Part shown: in pieces, positions 7,418 through 15,592 of the stretch
Numbering within the stretch: position 1 is the first letter of the stretch
Layout: each line of letters begins with the position of its first letter
The notes under the pieces: model-generated
What the model saw: the letters and a program-made list of their open reading frames with translations, nothing else
Told to the model about the DNA's origin: nothing
Database searches by the model: none
From: PUPG01 sp031323845
Lineage (GTDB): Bacteria; Bacteroidota; Bacteroidia; Bacteroidales; UBA7960
Direction of reading: 5' to 3'
NCBI GenBank assembly: GCA_031323845.1
Contig: JAVIYP010000032.1
Coordinates: 1-28,833, forward strand
Length of the DNA stretch: 28,833 nt
Program-made: the position numbers and the translations under genes

Positions 7418-8656
7418 ATGATAGCACGAAAGGCATATAGTAAGCTATTGCGGCATCTTTCAAAAAAAGAATACAGCATTCTGACAGGTGCAAGACAAAC
7501 CGGCAAGTCAACGATTCTCAGGCAACTGGAGGCTCACTGCAAGCAAACCGGCATTCCGCATGTATTTCTTAACCTTGAAAACAAAGAGATTCTTGCCGAG
7601 TTGAATGTCAGTCCGCTGAATGTTTTTAAGCTGTTACCCAATACCGATAAAAGAGCTATTGCATTGGTAGATGAAGTACAGTATTTAAATGATCCTTCAA
7701 ACTTCCTGAAGTTACTGTATGATGATCATGCCAGTGCATTAAAGGTGGTTGCAACAGGAAGCAGTGCATTTTATATTGACGGAGCTTTTAAAGACTCGCT
7801 GGCAGGCAGAAAAAAGCTTTTTCACTTATTTACTTGCTCTTTTGATGAATACTTGATGCTGGCCAACAAGTCAGAATTAGTTGACGTAATGCGTGATATT
7901 CTTTCTGACCCAAACAGAAAAAGCACGCAGATAAAGTTTTTGCAAAATCAGTGGGAGAATTATTTGGTTTTTGGAGGCTATCCTGCCATCATTACCGAAA
8001 CTGATTTGCAAGAAAAAATTGAAAAGTTGCAGGAGCTGAGGGATTCATTCATCAAAAGGTATATTTTAGAGTCAGGCGTTTCAACCGAACCCGCATTTTA
8101 CCATTTATTTCGGATTCTGGCTTCGCAATGCGGCAATCTGGTAAATATCAATGAGCTGTCGGCAACACTGCGAATCAGGCGCGAAACGGTCACGAACTAT
8201 CTGAACATCATGCAGAAATGCTTTCATATTGGGATGATTAGTCCGTTTTACAGCAATGTGCGCAAGGAGCTGGTTAAAATGCCCAAGGTCTATTTACTTG
8301 ATACCGGCTTACGAAACTGCCTGCTCAATGACTTCAGCTTTCCAATGTTTCGGGCAGATAAAGGACAGCTGTGGGAAAATATGGTTTACAGACTCCTGGC
8401 TGAAGCGCATGGCTTTGATGCCATCAAATATTGGCGTACTGCCGATGGCAACGAAGTAGATTTTGTTTGTCAAAGCGGCCCGGTGCCAAAAGCCATTGAG
8501 GTGAAATATGACAAACACCAGGTAAACAGGAAAAAGTATAAGGTTTTCGAACGGGCATACCCCGACATCCCGCTGTCATTTCTATGGATGCAGCCCTTTG
8601 ATGAGGACTTCTTCCGCTTGCTGAAACGGTTGACAACACCTGAACGGCATAGCTAA
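7418..8656 (+). CDS. AAA ATPase with DUF4143 C-terminal domain
   Basis: A 412-residue protein of the AAA_14/DUF4143 family. Residues 1-140 form the ATPase: Walker A GARQTGKST (24-32), Walker B IALVDEVQYL with D85-E86, sensor VVATGSSA (110-117). A winged-helix-like segment (NINELSATLRIRRETVTNYL, about 243-262) follows. The C-terminal half carries a PD-(D/E)XK-like nuclease pattern: E320, D348 in GNEVDF and E361-V-K363 in AIEVKYD. Members are common as single mobile genes in Bacteroidota; their function is not established. The ATG at 7418 follows an AT-rich dyad cluster. It is transcribed away from its minus-strand neighbours, is flanked by direct repeats and is more AT-rich than the genes around it, suggesting acquisition. 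Confidence 0.93.
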   Translation: MIARKAYSKLLRHLSKKEYSILTGARQTGKSTILRQLEAHCKQTGIPHVFLNLENKEILAELNVSPLNVFKLLPNTDKRAIALVDEVQYLNDPSNFLKLLYDDHASALKVVATGSSAFYIDGAFKDSLAGRKKLFHLFTCSFDEYLMLANKSELVDVMRDILSDPNRKSTQIKFLQNQWENYLVFGGYPAIITETDLQEKIEKLQELRDSFIKRYILESGVSTEPAFYHLFRILASQCGNLVNINELSATLRIRRETVTNYLNIMQKCFHIGMISPFYSNVRKELVKMPKVYLLDTGLRNCLLNDFSFPMFRADKGQLWENMVYRLLAEAHGFDAIKYWRTADGNEVDFVCQSGPVPKAIEVKYDKHQVNRKKYKVFERAYPDIPLSFLWMQPFDEDFFRLLKRLTTPERHS

Positions 8657-8665
8657 TTTTGTCGC

Positions 8666-8741
8666 CGCGGGTACGCCACACATTCACATCCCATCCCGAA
8701 CTAATTTTTAATCGATAATTGACAATCGGTAATCGTCTGAC
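8666..8741. repeat. Direct repeat, right copy flanking the DUF4143 gene
   Basis: Same element order as the copy at 7167-7235: a CGCGGGTACGCCACACATTC stretch, then four 7-bp units (AATCGAT, AATTGAC, AATCGGT, AATCGTC at 8710-8737) and a closing TGAC. It begins 10 bases after the DUF4143 stop codon. Confidence 0.65.
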
Positions 8742-8763
8742 CTTTTTGTACACTTGAATTGTT

Positions 8764-9348
8764 TCAGTGTTTAACCCTAATCTCTTTAACGAGTGAAGTT
8801 GTTGGGATGGCCGTGGTGCTGTCATCAATCAGCAAAAAAATAACATCCTTGGTTTTTCCAATCATTTTACCCTCTTTAATTTCATCATCAAAAAACCGTA
8901 ACTCAATAGAAGGTTGTTTCAATACCCGTTCTCTTGTAACACGGCCATATGTCATAGCTGATACAAACAAGTAAAAAATAATGATAAAGATATAAGCAGC
9001 AGACCTGATAAACTTAAAAAATGGGGTTTTAGGCAAGCCAAAGTTTGCGATTGTATAAGATCTCGGAAACTTTCGTTTCCACATCGAATCAAACACAATA
9101 AAGCCATAAGCTAAGACCAATGAAACAGCGGCAAACAATATGATCCTATAGTCGGAAAACGGAGTAATCAAAAAGTCAAATAAGTCAGCATATTCGAATA
9201 TGTTGATACCAAACTGCGCGTACCTGAAATACGCAAATAGCATTCCTATGCCAACAGCAAACGCATAAAACAGTGCCAGGACTATACGCATATCCCTGAT
9301 GATGTTATCATAGATGCTGTTCAATAAAGTTTTCCCTGTTTGTTCCAT
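8764..9348 (-). CDS. Three-helix membrane protein of unknown function
   Basis: A 194-residue protein I do not recognise. Hydrophobic helices are at about 20-41, 67-86 and 112-134. Between helices 1 and 2 lies FGINIFEYADLFDFLITPF, a stretch that looks conserved because it is aromatic-rich and amphipathic. The last 60 residues are soluble (IELRFFDDEIKEGKMIGK-TKDVIFLLIDDSTT). It stands alone between two repeat-containing spacers, and no good promoter is visible upstream of 9348. The composition and membrane layout make it a real gene, but no function can be assigned. Confidence 0.8.
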   Translation of the reverse strand: MEQTGKTLLNSIYDNIIRDMRIVLALFYAFAVGIGMLFAYFRYAQFGINIFEYADLFDFLITPFSDYRIILFAAVSLVLAYGFIVFDSMWKRKFPRSYTIANFGLPKTPFFKFIRSAAYIFIIIFYLFVSAMTYGRVTRERVLKQPSIELRFFDDEIKEGKMIGKTKDVIFLLIDDSTTAIPTTSLVKEIRVKH

Positions 9349-9449
9349 GATTGTTGTTTTAGGTTCGAATCGTTTGTTTGTTTTTCCTATGTTTATAATT
9401 TCGTTTCTATTTGATTATCTATGTTTTGCGTTAATGCCTGAGATGCTGA

Positions 9450-9543
9450 TTGGAAGTCGGGATTCAGAATTCAGATTTCCGACTTCTGACCTCTCTTTCT
9501 TCCTTCGAGCTTCCAACTTCCAACCTCCAACCTCCAATCTCAG
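9450..9543. repeat. Spacer repeat with 7-bp-phased units
   Basis: It contains four contiguous heptamers, TTCCAAC, TTCCAAC, CTCCAAC, CTCCAAT (9511-9538). A short dyad, GAAGTCGG and CCGACTTC, surrounds a GATTCAGAATTCAGATTTC stretch just before them. It lies between the protease stop and the membrane protein start. The 7-bp phasing is the same as at 142-169, 7211-7231 and 8710-8737. Confidence 0.65.
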
Positions 9544-9553
9544 GTGTAGACGT

Positions 9554-12376
9554 TTACTGCGTCACCACCAGCCGCTCGCTCACTCTTTCTCCTGACACTG
9601 TCACGGCAGATAAGATGTAAACACCAGCTTGCCATTGGCTTACATCGATTACGTACTCTACTTGTCCGATCAGGGCATTATACACGATGCGCCCGGTAAT
9701 GTCCTTAACCACGACTTGCGCCAGTGTTTCGCCGGATTGCAATTGAAACTGAGACCTTGCCGGATTGGGAAATACTTGCAAGAATGCCTGGGCATCAGGT
9801 TGAATGACGGATGTGGCATCCTCGATTTCAATGCTTGTTTCAACAATTTCAGACACGCCCGAATCATAAACGGCCTGCACACCCAGCTGCCTCGTGCCCG
9901 GCTCAAGCATGGCAAATAAATGCTCCCATTCAGAAACGCCAGATTGCGTTAAATGGCCATCCACAAAAAGATTAAACAAAGGATAGGCATCGTCGTTTTT
10001 ATTGTCGGGGTAGGTGTTTCCATTAAGATCGAAGCCTGTAGCACGCAACAACAGATTCAGGGGTGCTCCCAGCTGTGCGAGTTCGTACCAGGGTTCCGAT
10101 TCATCTGTAATGTCGAGTATGGCAAACTGTGTAGCCGGCAGGTAGGGATATTCACCAACGCCGTTGTCAACAGCAAGCCCCAAAGGGATATCAGAGCTAA
10201 GCCCCACAAAGAATCCATCCTCAGCATACAGTGCCATATCCATTGCAAAGTGATGCCAGCCATCATAGGTTGTTTCAACGACCTCCTGTACAAACAATAC
10301 ATTGTTCCTGTCGGGTCGCCCATTGGGCGTGAGTCCCAGTACCCAGAGTTTAACCGGCGGTGTATCGCCGGTTACTGCCCATAGCCACCAGCTAAAGCCG
10401 GTTACCCACATTTCGCCGTGGTGAACATTTCCGAAAACCGTGTTTATGTCAAAACCGGCAGCAGCAGCGCCCGGAATTGGATTTCCATCATCATACCTTG
10501 ACTCTCTGAACCCGGCAAGCGATAACTCCCAGCTAAGCAAAGCCTGATCCGGCTCAAAACCCTCATTGGTTGCTTTAAGCGAATGTGGGGCAGAAAGGTA
10601 TTCATAAAGTTCAAATTGCAGATCATTAAAATCTTGTGCGGTATCAAATCCTGTTTCTGTGATGGGATGATGGCCATCGAGGAAAACCTGCACGTCATAA
10701 ACACCTTCCCATACATCATCCAGGCTAAAGAAACCGTTTTCGGGAAGCGTGATGCTGTAGTTACGTTTCTGCAGGCCATCAAGCCTGTTGATCTTAACAA
10801 GCGCTCCTGCAGCCGGATCGCCAGAGTTTTTCATAATAGTGAAATTGAATGTGTAAATGGCGCCATCCGAAGCCAGCAATACCGTTTCGGAGGGAGCAGG
10901 CAGCCCAACGCCAATCTCATTTACGGCACTGATGAAGTAATAATATTCGCCGATTTCGGGCAGGGTCGTGTCGACAAATTCAGTATCAGGGTTGCCTGTC
11001 TCAAAGGTTGCACCATCAGGCATGCGTTGAATGTGATATCCAATGATGTTTTCCGGAACGAACCATCCGTTGTTTGCGCCCTGTTGTGGCATATCCCAGC
11101 TTAACAATGCATTATTTCCCTGCGGAACCAGGCTTATGTTGCTTACCTCGGCAGGGATGTCTTCACCCACGTAAACAGTTTTCCTGGCCGAAAGTCCTTG
11201 TCCGGCTTCATTTATCCCGCGTAAGCGATAAGCATAAATGCCTGCTGACAGAATGTCGTTATCAGTGTAGCTGCCGGTGTTGCCAGGAACAACATCTTCG
11301 ATGGAGTGCAGCAATTCATCGTTCCTGTAGATTGCCATGGTGATGTTTGTTTCGAGCTCTTGTCCGTCAACTGTGAATGCAGGATTTACCCAGGTAAGTT
11401 CAGCAGAAAGACCTCCCATTTCGGCGGGTGTAACAACAAAGTCCGCAGGCGCTTCGGGAGCATCAGGTTCAACAAATTCAATATATTCCTCCATCCAGTC
11501 ATAAAAATAGCTAACCCGTGCATAAACGCCGGGGTATCCGGGCTGAGCACAACCCACGCCCCATGAGGTTACCCCTGCCAGTTTCCAGCCACCATTCCCG
11601 TCGGGCACGGCCAAGGGTCCGCCACTATCGCCCTGACAGGCATCCACGCCTCCCTCTTCAAGAAAACCTGCCGTAAGCATATCTTCGGTAATGCTACCCG
11701 GCGGATAAAAGCCAGGGTCCATGGCGTCTTCATTGGACACAATGGGCACAAAAGCCACTTGCAGTTGGATCGACCCGGGGCCACCCTGGCTGGTTGCACC
11801 CCAGCCGGAAATCGCCGTCAGCACACCAGGGTCTGTGAGCCCGTCAAGGGCATCTTCCGGACTTACCGGTCTGATGGCTTTGGCATTATCGCCGATTAAA
11901 TCCAAAGGATCCGCAAGCTTGATGAGGGCAATGTCGAAGACATAGGGGTTTTGAGGCACGGAGCCATAGCCCGGATGCCAGATGATTTCCTCTATGGCCA
12001 TGTCCTGTCCTGATGGATCGTTCCAGTTGGTAACACCTGCCCGGATATACTCAGGTTGAATGCCATCTGCCACACAATGGGCTGCGGTCAATATCCATTC
12101 TTCATGAATGATGCTTCCACCGCAAAACTGCTGATTGCCAATCATCAAAGCCACCTGCCAGGGGTAATCGGAAATGTCCGCATCCTCACCACCCACGATG
12201 CGCCCCGATCTTTGGATCGGTTCGGATTCAGAAATGAATGGATTGCTTTGCTCCCAAAAAATGCTTTTAGCCATTTGGGTTTCCGGAAGGTTCAGGCGCG
12301 CCGGTTGTGCCTGCGCCAGTGCCGTTATCAGCACCAGCGAAATGATTAAGTAAAGGGGGGTTGAAATTGTTTTCAT
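9554..12376 (-). CDS. Secreted trypsin-like serine protease with T9SS sorting domain
   Basis: A 940-residue multidomain exoprotein. Signal peptide at 1-23 (ends ALAQAQ), short propeptide, then an S1 protease domain from R59-I60-V-G-G. The triad is H100 (LTAAHC), D148 (DIALIKL) and S251 (GDSGGPL). D245, six residues before the serine, and SWGVGC (271-276) predict cleavage after Lys/Arg. Two fibronectin type III-like modules follow (about 306-403 and 404-500), then a carboxypeptidase-regulatory-like module (about 513-590) and an undefined region (about 594-850). The last 75 residues (FLQVFPNPARSQF to SERLVVTQ) are a type A T9SS sorting domain, so the protein is exported across the outer membrane and probably attached to the surface or released. 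The IVGG terminus indicates a zymogen activated by cleavage after R59. A promoter candidate and twin palindromes lie upstream. Confidence 0.95.
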   Translation of the reverse strand: MKTISTPLYLIISLVLITALAQAQPARLNLPETQMAKSIFWEQSNPFISESEPIQRSGRIVGGEDADISDYPWQVALMIGNQQFCGGSIIHEEWILTAAHCVADGIQPEYIRAGVTNWNDPSGQDMAIEEIIWHPGYGSVPQNPYVFDIALIKLADPLDLIGDNAKAIRPVSPEDALDGLTDPGVLTAISGWGATSQGGPGSIQLQVAFVPIVSNEDAMDPGFYPPGSITEDMLTAGFLEEGGVDACQGDSGGPLAVPDGNGGWKLAGVTSWGVGCAQPGYPGVYARVSYFYDWMEEYIEFVEPDAPEAPADFVVTPAEMGGLSAELTWVNPAFTVDGQELETNITMAIYRNDELLHSIEDVVPGNTGSYTDNDILSAGIYAYRLRGINEAGQGLSARKTVYVGEDIPAEVSNISLVPQGNNALLSWDMPQQGANNGWFVPENIIGYHIQRMPDGATFETGNPDTEFVDTTLPEIGEYYYFISAVNEIGVGLPAPSETVLLASDGAIYTFNFTIMKNSGDPAAGALVKINRLDGLQKRNYSITLPENGFFSLDDVWEGVYDVQVFLDGHHPITETGFDTAQDFNDLQFELYEYLSAPHSLKATNEGFEPDQALLSWELSLAGFRESRYDDGNPIPGAAAAGFDINTVFGNVHHGEMWVTGFSWWLWAVTGDTPPVKLWVLGLTPNGRPDRNNVLFVQEVVETTYDGWHHFAMDMALYAEDGFFVGLSSDIPLGLAVDNGVGEYPYLPATQFAILDITDESEPWYELAQLGAPLNLLLRATGFDLNGNTYPDNKNDDAYPLFNLFVDGHLTQSGVSEWEHLFAMLEPGTRQLGVQAVYDSGVSEIVETSIEIEDATSVIQPDAQAFLQVFPNPARSQFQLQSGETLAQVVVKDITGRIVYNALIGQVEYVIDVSQWQAGVYILSAVTVSGERVSERLVVTQ

Positions 12377-12399
12377 GGTGATAATTTGTTTAGATGTTT

Positions 12400-12457
12400 A
12401 GACAATTCATGAATTGTCTTTACCTGTTTAGTTGTTGAGACAATTCATGAATTGTCT
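12400..12457. repeat. Two copies of a perfect 20-bp palindrome in a 38-bp tandem unit
   Basis: AGACAATTCATGAATTGTCT occurs at 12400-12419 and again at 12438-12457, centre to centre 38 bases. The flanks (TTTAG-TGTT before, TTAC after) are repeated as well, so a 38-bp unit is duplicated. Both copies lie in the leader of the protease gene, 24 and 62 bases before its ATG. They may be a small palindromic repeat family or regulator sites. Confidence 0.85.
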
Positions 12458-12575
12458 TTACAGTATATTTCATTCTACTTTTTCGAGCTTCCGGCATCCA
12501 GCTATTAAGTTCTGTTACGCTAACAGATATTTAGGAATAAAGAAAGATCAATGGCTTCGGTTTAACCAACCGACA

Positions 12576-12607
12576 CAAAATTACCATCAGCAAAGCCGGC
12601 AGAGAAA
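12576..12607 (-). promoter_or_regulatory. Possible protease promoter
   Basis: Minus strand TTTC (12607-12604), a 20-base spacer and TAATTTTG (12583-12576) fit the Bacteroidota promoter with one mismatch in the -33 element. The leader would be about 190 bases long and would include both palindromes. Confidence 0.35.
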
Positions 12608-12742
12608 TCATTGTGATGTTATGAAGTAAATATCGTGTGAAATGAGTTTTTTTGTGGGTAAGATGGTTGCACAGTTTTTCCAGCTACCGACAGGAAATGG
12701 AAGCGTCGGGTTTCTTTATCCGTATGATTGCAAATTTTTGCG

Positions 12743-13381
12743 TTATAAGCTGTTTTCTGCAGTCGATTCCGGCTCCTGTTCCAGCTGCGAAATGATCTCT
12801 TTCATGTGATCCAGGTGGACACCGAATGCTTTTTGATTCATCCAGCGTTCCAGTCTATTTGCCAAAAAAGTCCAAAGAATTACTACTATTCCATAGATGA
12901 TCCAGCTATGAAGTTGCAGGTTTAAAGCAGCCGGTGCGCTGTCATAAAAAAAGCCTATATACATCCCCAGCGAAATGCTTACAGCATAAAAAGGTATTGC
13001 AATTGCTTCCTGCACACTGAAGGTAGAGCGTATCAGCGTGTGTTGCTGTCGCAGCGCCTCCAGTAAGTTGCCGGGCTGTAATTTGATCAGCCGCTCCAGG
13101 CTGCGTGCCATTACCGACAACTGCCCAAGGAAAAATATGGATATGGCCATAATAATGCCAGAACCAATAAAAACAGCAGTATAAGGGAAAAACCACATAA
13201 TTGCAGTAAAAAAGCCGACACCTGCTACACCGTAAGCCATGTGGATGTAAAGATTGCGTTTGAGCTTCCGGAGTGGAGAAATGCTTTTCCCCGAAAGCAT
13301 GGCTTTTATATCGTAAGGGGGCTTTTCGGCCAACTTTTCGGCACTTTTTCCCCACATTTCCTTTAAATCCATCTCACTCAT
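12743..13381 (-). CDS. Four-helix membrane protein, putative partner of the ECF sigma factor
   Basis: A 212-residue protein with a soluble N-terminus (1-43), four hydrophobic helices (about 44-64, 67-90, 122-146, 157-176) and a charged C-terminal helix (178-205). The N-terminus (MDLKEMWGKSAEKL) is reminiscent of proteins encoded after ECF sigma factors in Bacteroidota. The gene overlaps the sigma gene by 8 bases, which argues strongly that the two act together. A membrane anti-sigma or sensor role is inferred; no ZAS zinc motif or other known anti-sigma fold is visible. A start at the second ATG (13372) would remove the overlap and cannot be excluded. Confidence 0.8.
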   Translation of the reverse strand: MSEMDLKEMWGKSAEKLAEKPPYDIKAMLSGKSISPLRKLKRNLYIHMAYGVAGVGFFTAIMWFFPYTAVFIGSGIIMAISIFFLGQLSVMARSLERLIKLQPGNLLEALRQQHTLIRSTFSVQEAIAIPFYAVSISLGMYIGFFYDSAPAALNLQLHSWIIYGIVVILWTFLANRLERWMNQKAFGVHLDHMKEIISQLEQEPESTAENSL

Positions 13382-13856
13382 TGGTCAATTGCTTTTTTAA
13401 CGATTCTTTTACCCTGTAAAGTTTCACATTCAGGTTGTTTATTGAAATACCCAGGAATTCGGCAATTTCAGGATTGGAAAACCCGTCGAGATGCATGGTA
13501 ATGATTGTTTTATCAACTTCTTTGAGACTTTGAATGCACCTGTAGAGCGCCTCCGATTGATCAGCCCTGGCCTCCCCTTCGGTTACCAGGTGCTTCTCAT
13601 CGGCTTCGGCAAGCGCAGCATGCTGATGTTTTGCGCTTTTTCTTTGTAAAGCCAAAATGGTAAACAGTGCAACTTTATAGATCCATGTGCTCACTTTTGC
13701 ATCGCCGCGGAAGTTGTTTCTGCCTGCCCAGCATTGCAGCACAATCTCCTGGAACATATCCTTTTTTGCATCTTCCTCATGGAAATAAAGGTGCAGCAAC
13801 TTCCAGATAAGCCTGGTGTTTTCGTTGATATGACTGAGAAACTCCTTTTCCTTCAT
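13374..13856 (-). CDS. ECF-family RNA polymerase sigma factor
   Basis: A 160-residue group IV sigma factor. Region 2 (about 10-75) carries DMFQEIVLQCWAGRNNFRG and STWIYKVALF, the core-binding and -10 recognition part. Region 4 (about 102-155) has the helix-turn-helix GFSNPEIAEFLGISINNLNVKLYR, which reads the -35 element. Length and domain order are those of the ECF family, with no extra C-terminal domain. It overlaps the four-helix membrane protein downstream and follows the TraB-family gene by 35 bases, so all three may form one transcript. No ECF-type autoregulatory promoter is recognisable in the short upstream gap. Confidence 0.93.
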   Translation of the reverse strand: MKEKEFLSHINENTRLIWKLLHLYFHEEDAKKDMFQEIVLQCWAGRNNFRGDAKVSTWIYKVALFTILALQRKSAKHQHAALAEADEKHLVTEGEARADQSEALYRCIQSLKEVDKTIITMHLDGFSNPEIAEFLGISINNLNVKLYRVKESLKKQLTNE

Positions 13857-13891
13857 TAATACCGCCGGTCACTATTAATATAAAATGCCGT

Positions 13892-14737
13892 TTACAATAC
13901 CGGTGTCACACGGAAACCTTCCTTCCTGAGCAATTCAATAACGCCCTCTTCTCCGGGCAGGTGTCCTGCTCCCACAGCAATGAAAAGACTCTTCTCCGGC
14001 ATAACGGGTACCAGGTCTTTAACCCACTGTTTGTTTCTGTCGCTGAGGATAAGGTGTTCCCATTCCTTCATCATCGCATTTGAAGTCATTACCTCATCCA
14101 GTGCCAATAGATCCTCTGCAAGGTAGGCCTTTTTCATTGCCTGGAATTCTTCAACGCCTTCCAGGTCAAGCATCCTGAGCATTTCCTGCATCTGCAAGTC
14201 GGTAGGTATTTCATCGAAAATCCCCATTTGCAGGGCGGCTGTTTCAAGGTCAATGATCTCCCTGCCATCTTCATTGGCCAGTCCCACGAAATAAATCTCA
14301 GGGCTTTCCAGTTGCTCGCAGGGGAAAAGTGTCATGGTAAGCATCGAAATCAGCACAAAGGGTTTCATTACACCCAACTGGTCCAGTCCGGCACCAAAGT
14401 TCTTGATTAGCACCCGGTCAATCTTCTCATAGTCTTCTTCAGGCAGGGTTTTATAGATGTTTTCAAATCCCGGATTTAGCGAGAGCTGCTGCATTTCAGC
14501 CAGCACTGCAGGGTTTGTGGGGTCGAGTTCCAGCACCAGGGCGTCGGCATTTTGATAAGCTTTCAGCACCTGCTCAGAAATGTGAAAATCGTCCGGACAA
14601 AGGATGTGCATGGTGCCATACAGGTAAGAGGCTTGCGACAGCCCACTCCCTTCAACCTTCCATAATAGCTGTGCCGAAACCGGGTTGATTAAAATACTGA
14701 ATACCAATAAGAAAAATACAGTTTTCATTTTGTTCAT
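13892..14737 (-). CDS. TraB/GumN family protein, exported
   Basis: A 281-residue TraB/GumN (PF01963-type) protein. The signal peptide is MNKMKTVFFLLVFSILINPVSA (1-22). The two family histidine motifs are GTMH (41-44, after YLY) and GAGHLPG (256-262), one at each end of the domain as expected for this proposed metallohydrolase fold. I start at the ATG at 14737 because it gives a clean signal peptide; the longer reading from 14842 adds 35 residues with no signal character. It lies upstream of the ECF sigma gene on the same strand (35-base gap) and could be co-transcribed. The substrate is unknown. Confidence 0.9.
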   Translation of the reverse strand: MNKMKTVFFLLVFSILINPVSAQLLWKVEGSGLSQASYLYGTMHILCPDDFHISEQVLKAYQNADALVLELDPTNPAVLAEMQQLSLNPGFENIYKTLPEEDYEKIDRVLIKNFGAGLDQLGVMKPFVLISMLTMTLFPCEQLESPEIYFVGLANEDGREIIDLETAALQMGIFDEIPTDLQMQEMLRMLDLEGVEEFQAMKKAYLAEDLLALDEVMTSNAMMKEWEHLILSDRNKQWVKDLVPVMPEKSLFIAVGAGHLPGEEGVIELLRKEGFRVTPVL

Positions 14738-14854
14738 GATGTTTGTTTTTAAGAAGTGAATAATTGTGTTTTTCTTAATAGTGATAAAAACAGGGGAAAA
14801 ATTACAGGGGGGGTGAGTCTTTTCGGAAGCTGGAAGCGTCATTGATAAAAAAAA

Positions 14855-15361
14855 CTACTTCTTACCGGCAGCTACTTCCTTCAGGCTAAGCACATCGTAA
14901 TGATCTTTCGGACGCCCCGATTTAATCTTGGACTCAATGAGATCATTAAAGGAAAGCACACGAAACTTTAACAGTTTGTGTTTATTCAGCTCACATATTT
15001 CAGCTTTTTCAAAGGCCTCATCAAAGCTTACGCCAAAATTCAAATAGGTGATCAGTTCAATATTAAAGATGGGACTAATGTGTATGCTGATGTTTTGCTG
15101 CTGTTTATAAACTGAATCGGGGAATTTATCAAACTCATAACCCAGCTTCTTTAAGGCTTGGGATAATTTTTCCAGGTTTTCGGGGCTTGTATCAATCCAG
15201 AAATCAATATCGGCCGAATGCCTCTGCACACCATGAAAATTCACGGCTCCTCCTCCCACCAGGATCATACGCACATCATTGGTTTGCGCTGCATCAAGGA
15301 ATTCCTCCACAATCTCGTTCAGCTCCCTGGCTGAAAGCGGCATGATTGCTCCTTTACTCAT
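14855..15361 (-). CDS. Nucleotidyltransferase-fold protein (toxin-like)
   Basis: A 168-residue protein with the minimal nucleotidyltransferase signature: GGG (36-38) in ILVGGGAVNFHG, then D51-I-D53 in SADIDFWID, and a third acidic residue E102 in FNIELITYL. It resembles the DUF6036/AbiEii-like group, whose members include toxins and phage-defence proteins. The C-terminal helix (FNDLIESKIKSGRPKDHYDVLSL) is typical of this group (DxxKxxRPxDxxD-like). It starts 8 bases inside the end of the 62-residue upstream protein, so the two are translationally coupled. The upstream position of a small partner suggests an antitoxin-toxin arrangement; this is inferred. Confidence 0.82.
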   Translation of the reverse strand: MSKGAIMPLSARELNEIVEEFLDAAQTNDVRMILVGGGAVNFHGVQRHSADIDFWIDTSPENLEKLSQALKKLGYEFDKFPDSVYKQQQNISIHISPIFNIELITYLNFGVSFDEAFEKAEICELNKHKLLKFRVLSFNDLIESKIKSGRPKDHYDVLSLKEVAAGKK

Positions 15362-15542
15362 GGCGGAAAATGTGAAAATTATTATCCTTTTCCTGTTCCT
15401 TCGCGGGATAAAGGTTCTGATAAAATGCCGACATTTTCAAAAACAACTCAAACCTTTCTTCAGGCCTTCGCCGGAGGTCTTTTTTAAGGCTCTCTTTTTT
15501 GGATTCTGCCTTGGTTGTGAAGCGTATTTGGGGTGTTTTCAT
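15354..15542 (-). CDS. Small basic protein, putative partner of the nucleotidyltransferase
   Basis: A 62-residue charged protein (MKTPQIRFTTKAESKKESLK, then RRRPEERFELFLKMSAFY). I do not recognise a named domain; the PEERFELFLKMSAF helix is a pattern seen in small proteins next to nucleotidyltransferases. I chose the ATG at 15542 because the promoter's -7 element lies at 15562-15569, which would place the upstream ATG at 15608 before the transcription start. It overlaps the nucleotidyltransferase by 8 bases. Likely an antitoxin or accessory subunit. Confidence 0.7.
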   Translation of the reverse strand: MKTPQIRFTTKAESKKESLKKDLRRRPEERFELFLKMSAFYQNLYPAKEQEKDNNFHIFRHE

Positions 15543-15561
15543 TATGGCATCGATGGTTGTA

Positions 15562-15592
15562 CAAATGTACATGAATTTTTTTTCATGCGAAA
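15562..15592 (-). promoter_or_regulatory. Promoter of the small protein/nucleotidyltransferase operon
   Basis: Minus strand TTTC (15592-15589), a 19-base spacer and TACATTTG (15569-15562) form a near-consensus Bacteroidota promoter. The start of transcription would be near 15555, leaving a leader of about 13 bases. The spacer is nearly filled by an inverted repeat. A near-identical 24-base stretch lies at 27243-27266. Confidence 0.65.

Larger units (their letters stand above)
12377..12742. other. Intergenic region upstream of the protease
   Basis: The spacer holds the twin palindromes (12400-12457) and a possible protease promoter (12576-12607). The rest (12608-12742) shows no gene or obvious structure; it ends at the stop of the four-helix membrane protein. 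Confidence 0.5.

Noticed and set aside
7167..8741. Insertion sequence ends around the DUF4143 gene
   Set aside because: The repeats are direct and diverged, no transposase is present, and DUF4143 proteins are not transposases.
12400..12457. Possible CRISPR repeats
   Set aside because: Only two copies; the 18-base gap between the 20-bp copies is shorter than a CRISPR spacer, and the repeat is fully palindromic; no cas genes.
12432..12629. 65-codon plus-strand open frame starting in the palindrome
   Set aside because: No family content or start signal; starts inside a repeat and overlaps the protease promoter candidate.
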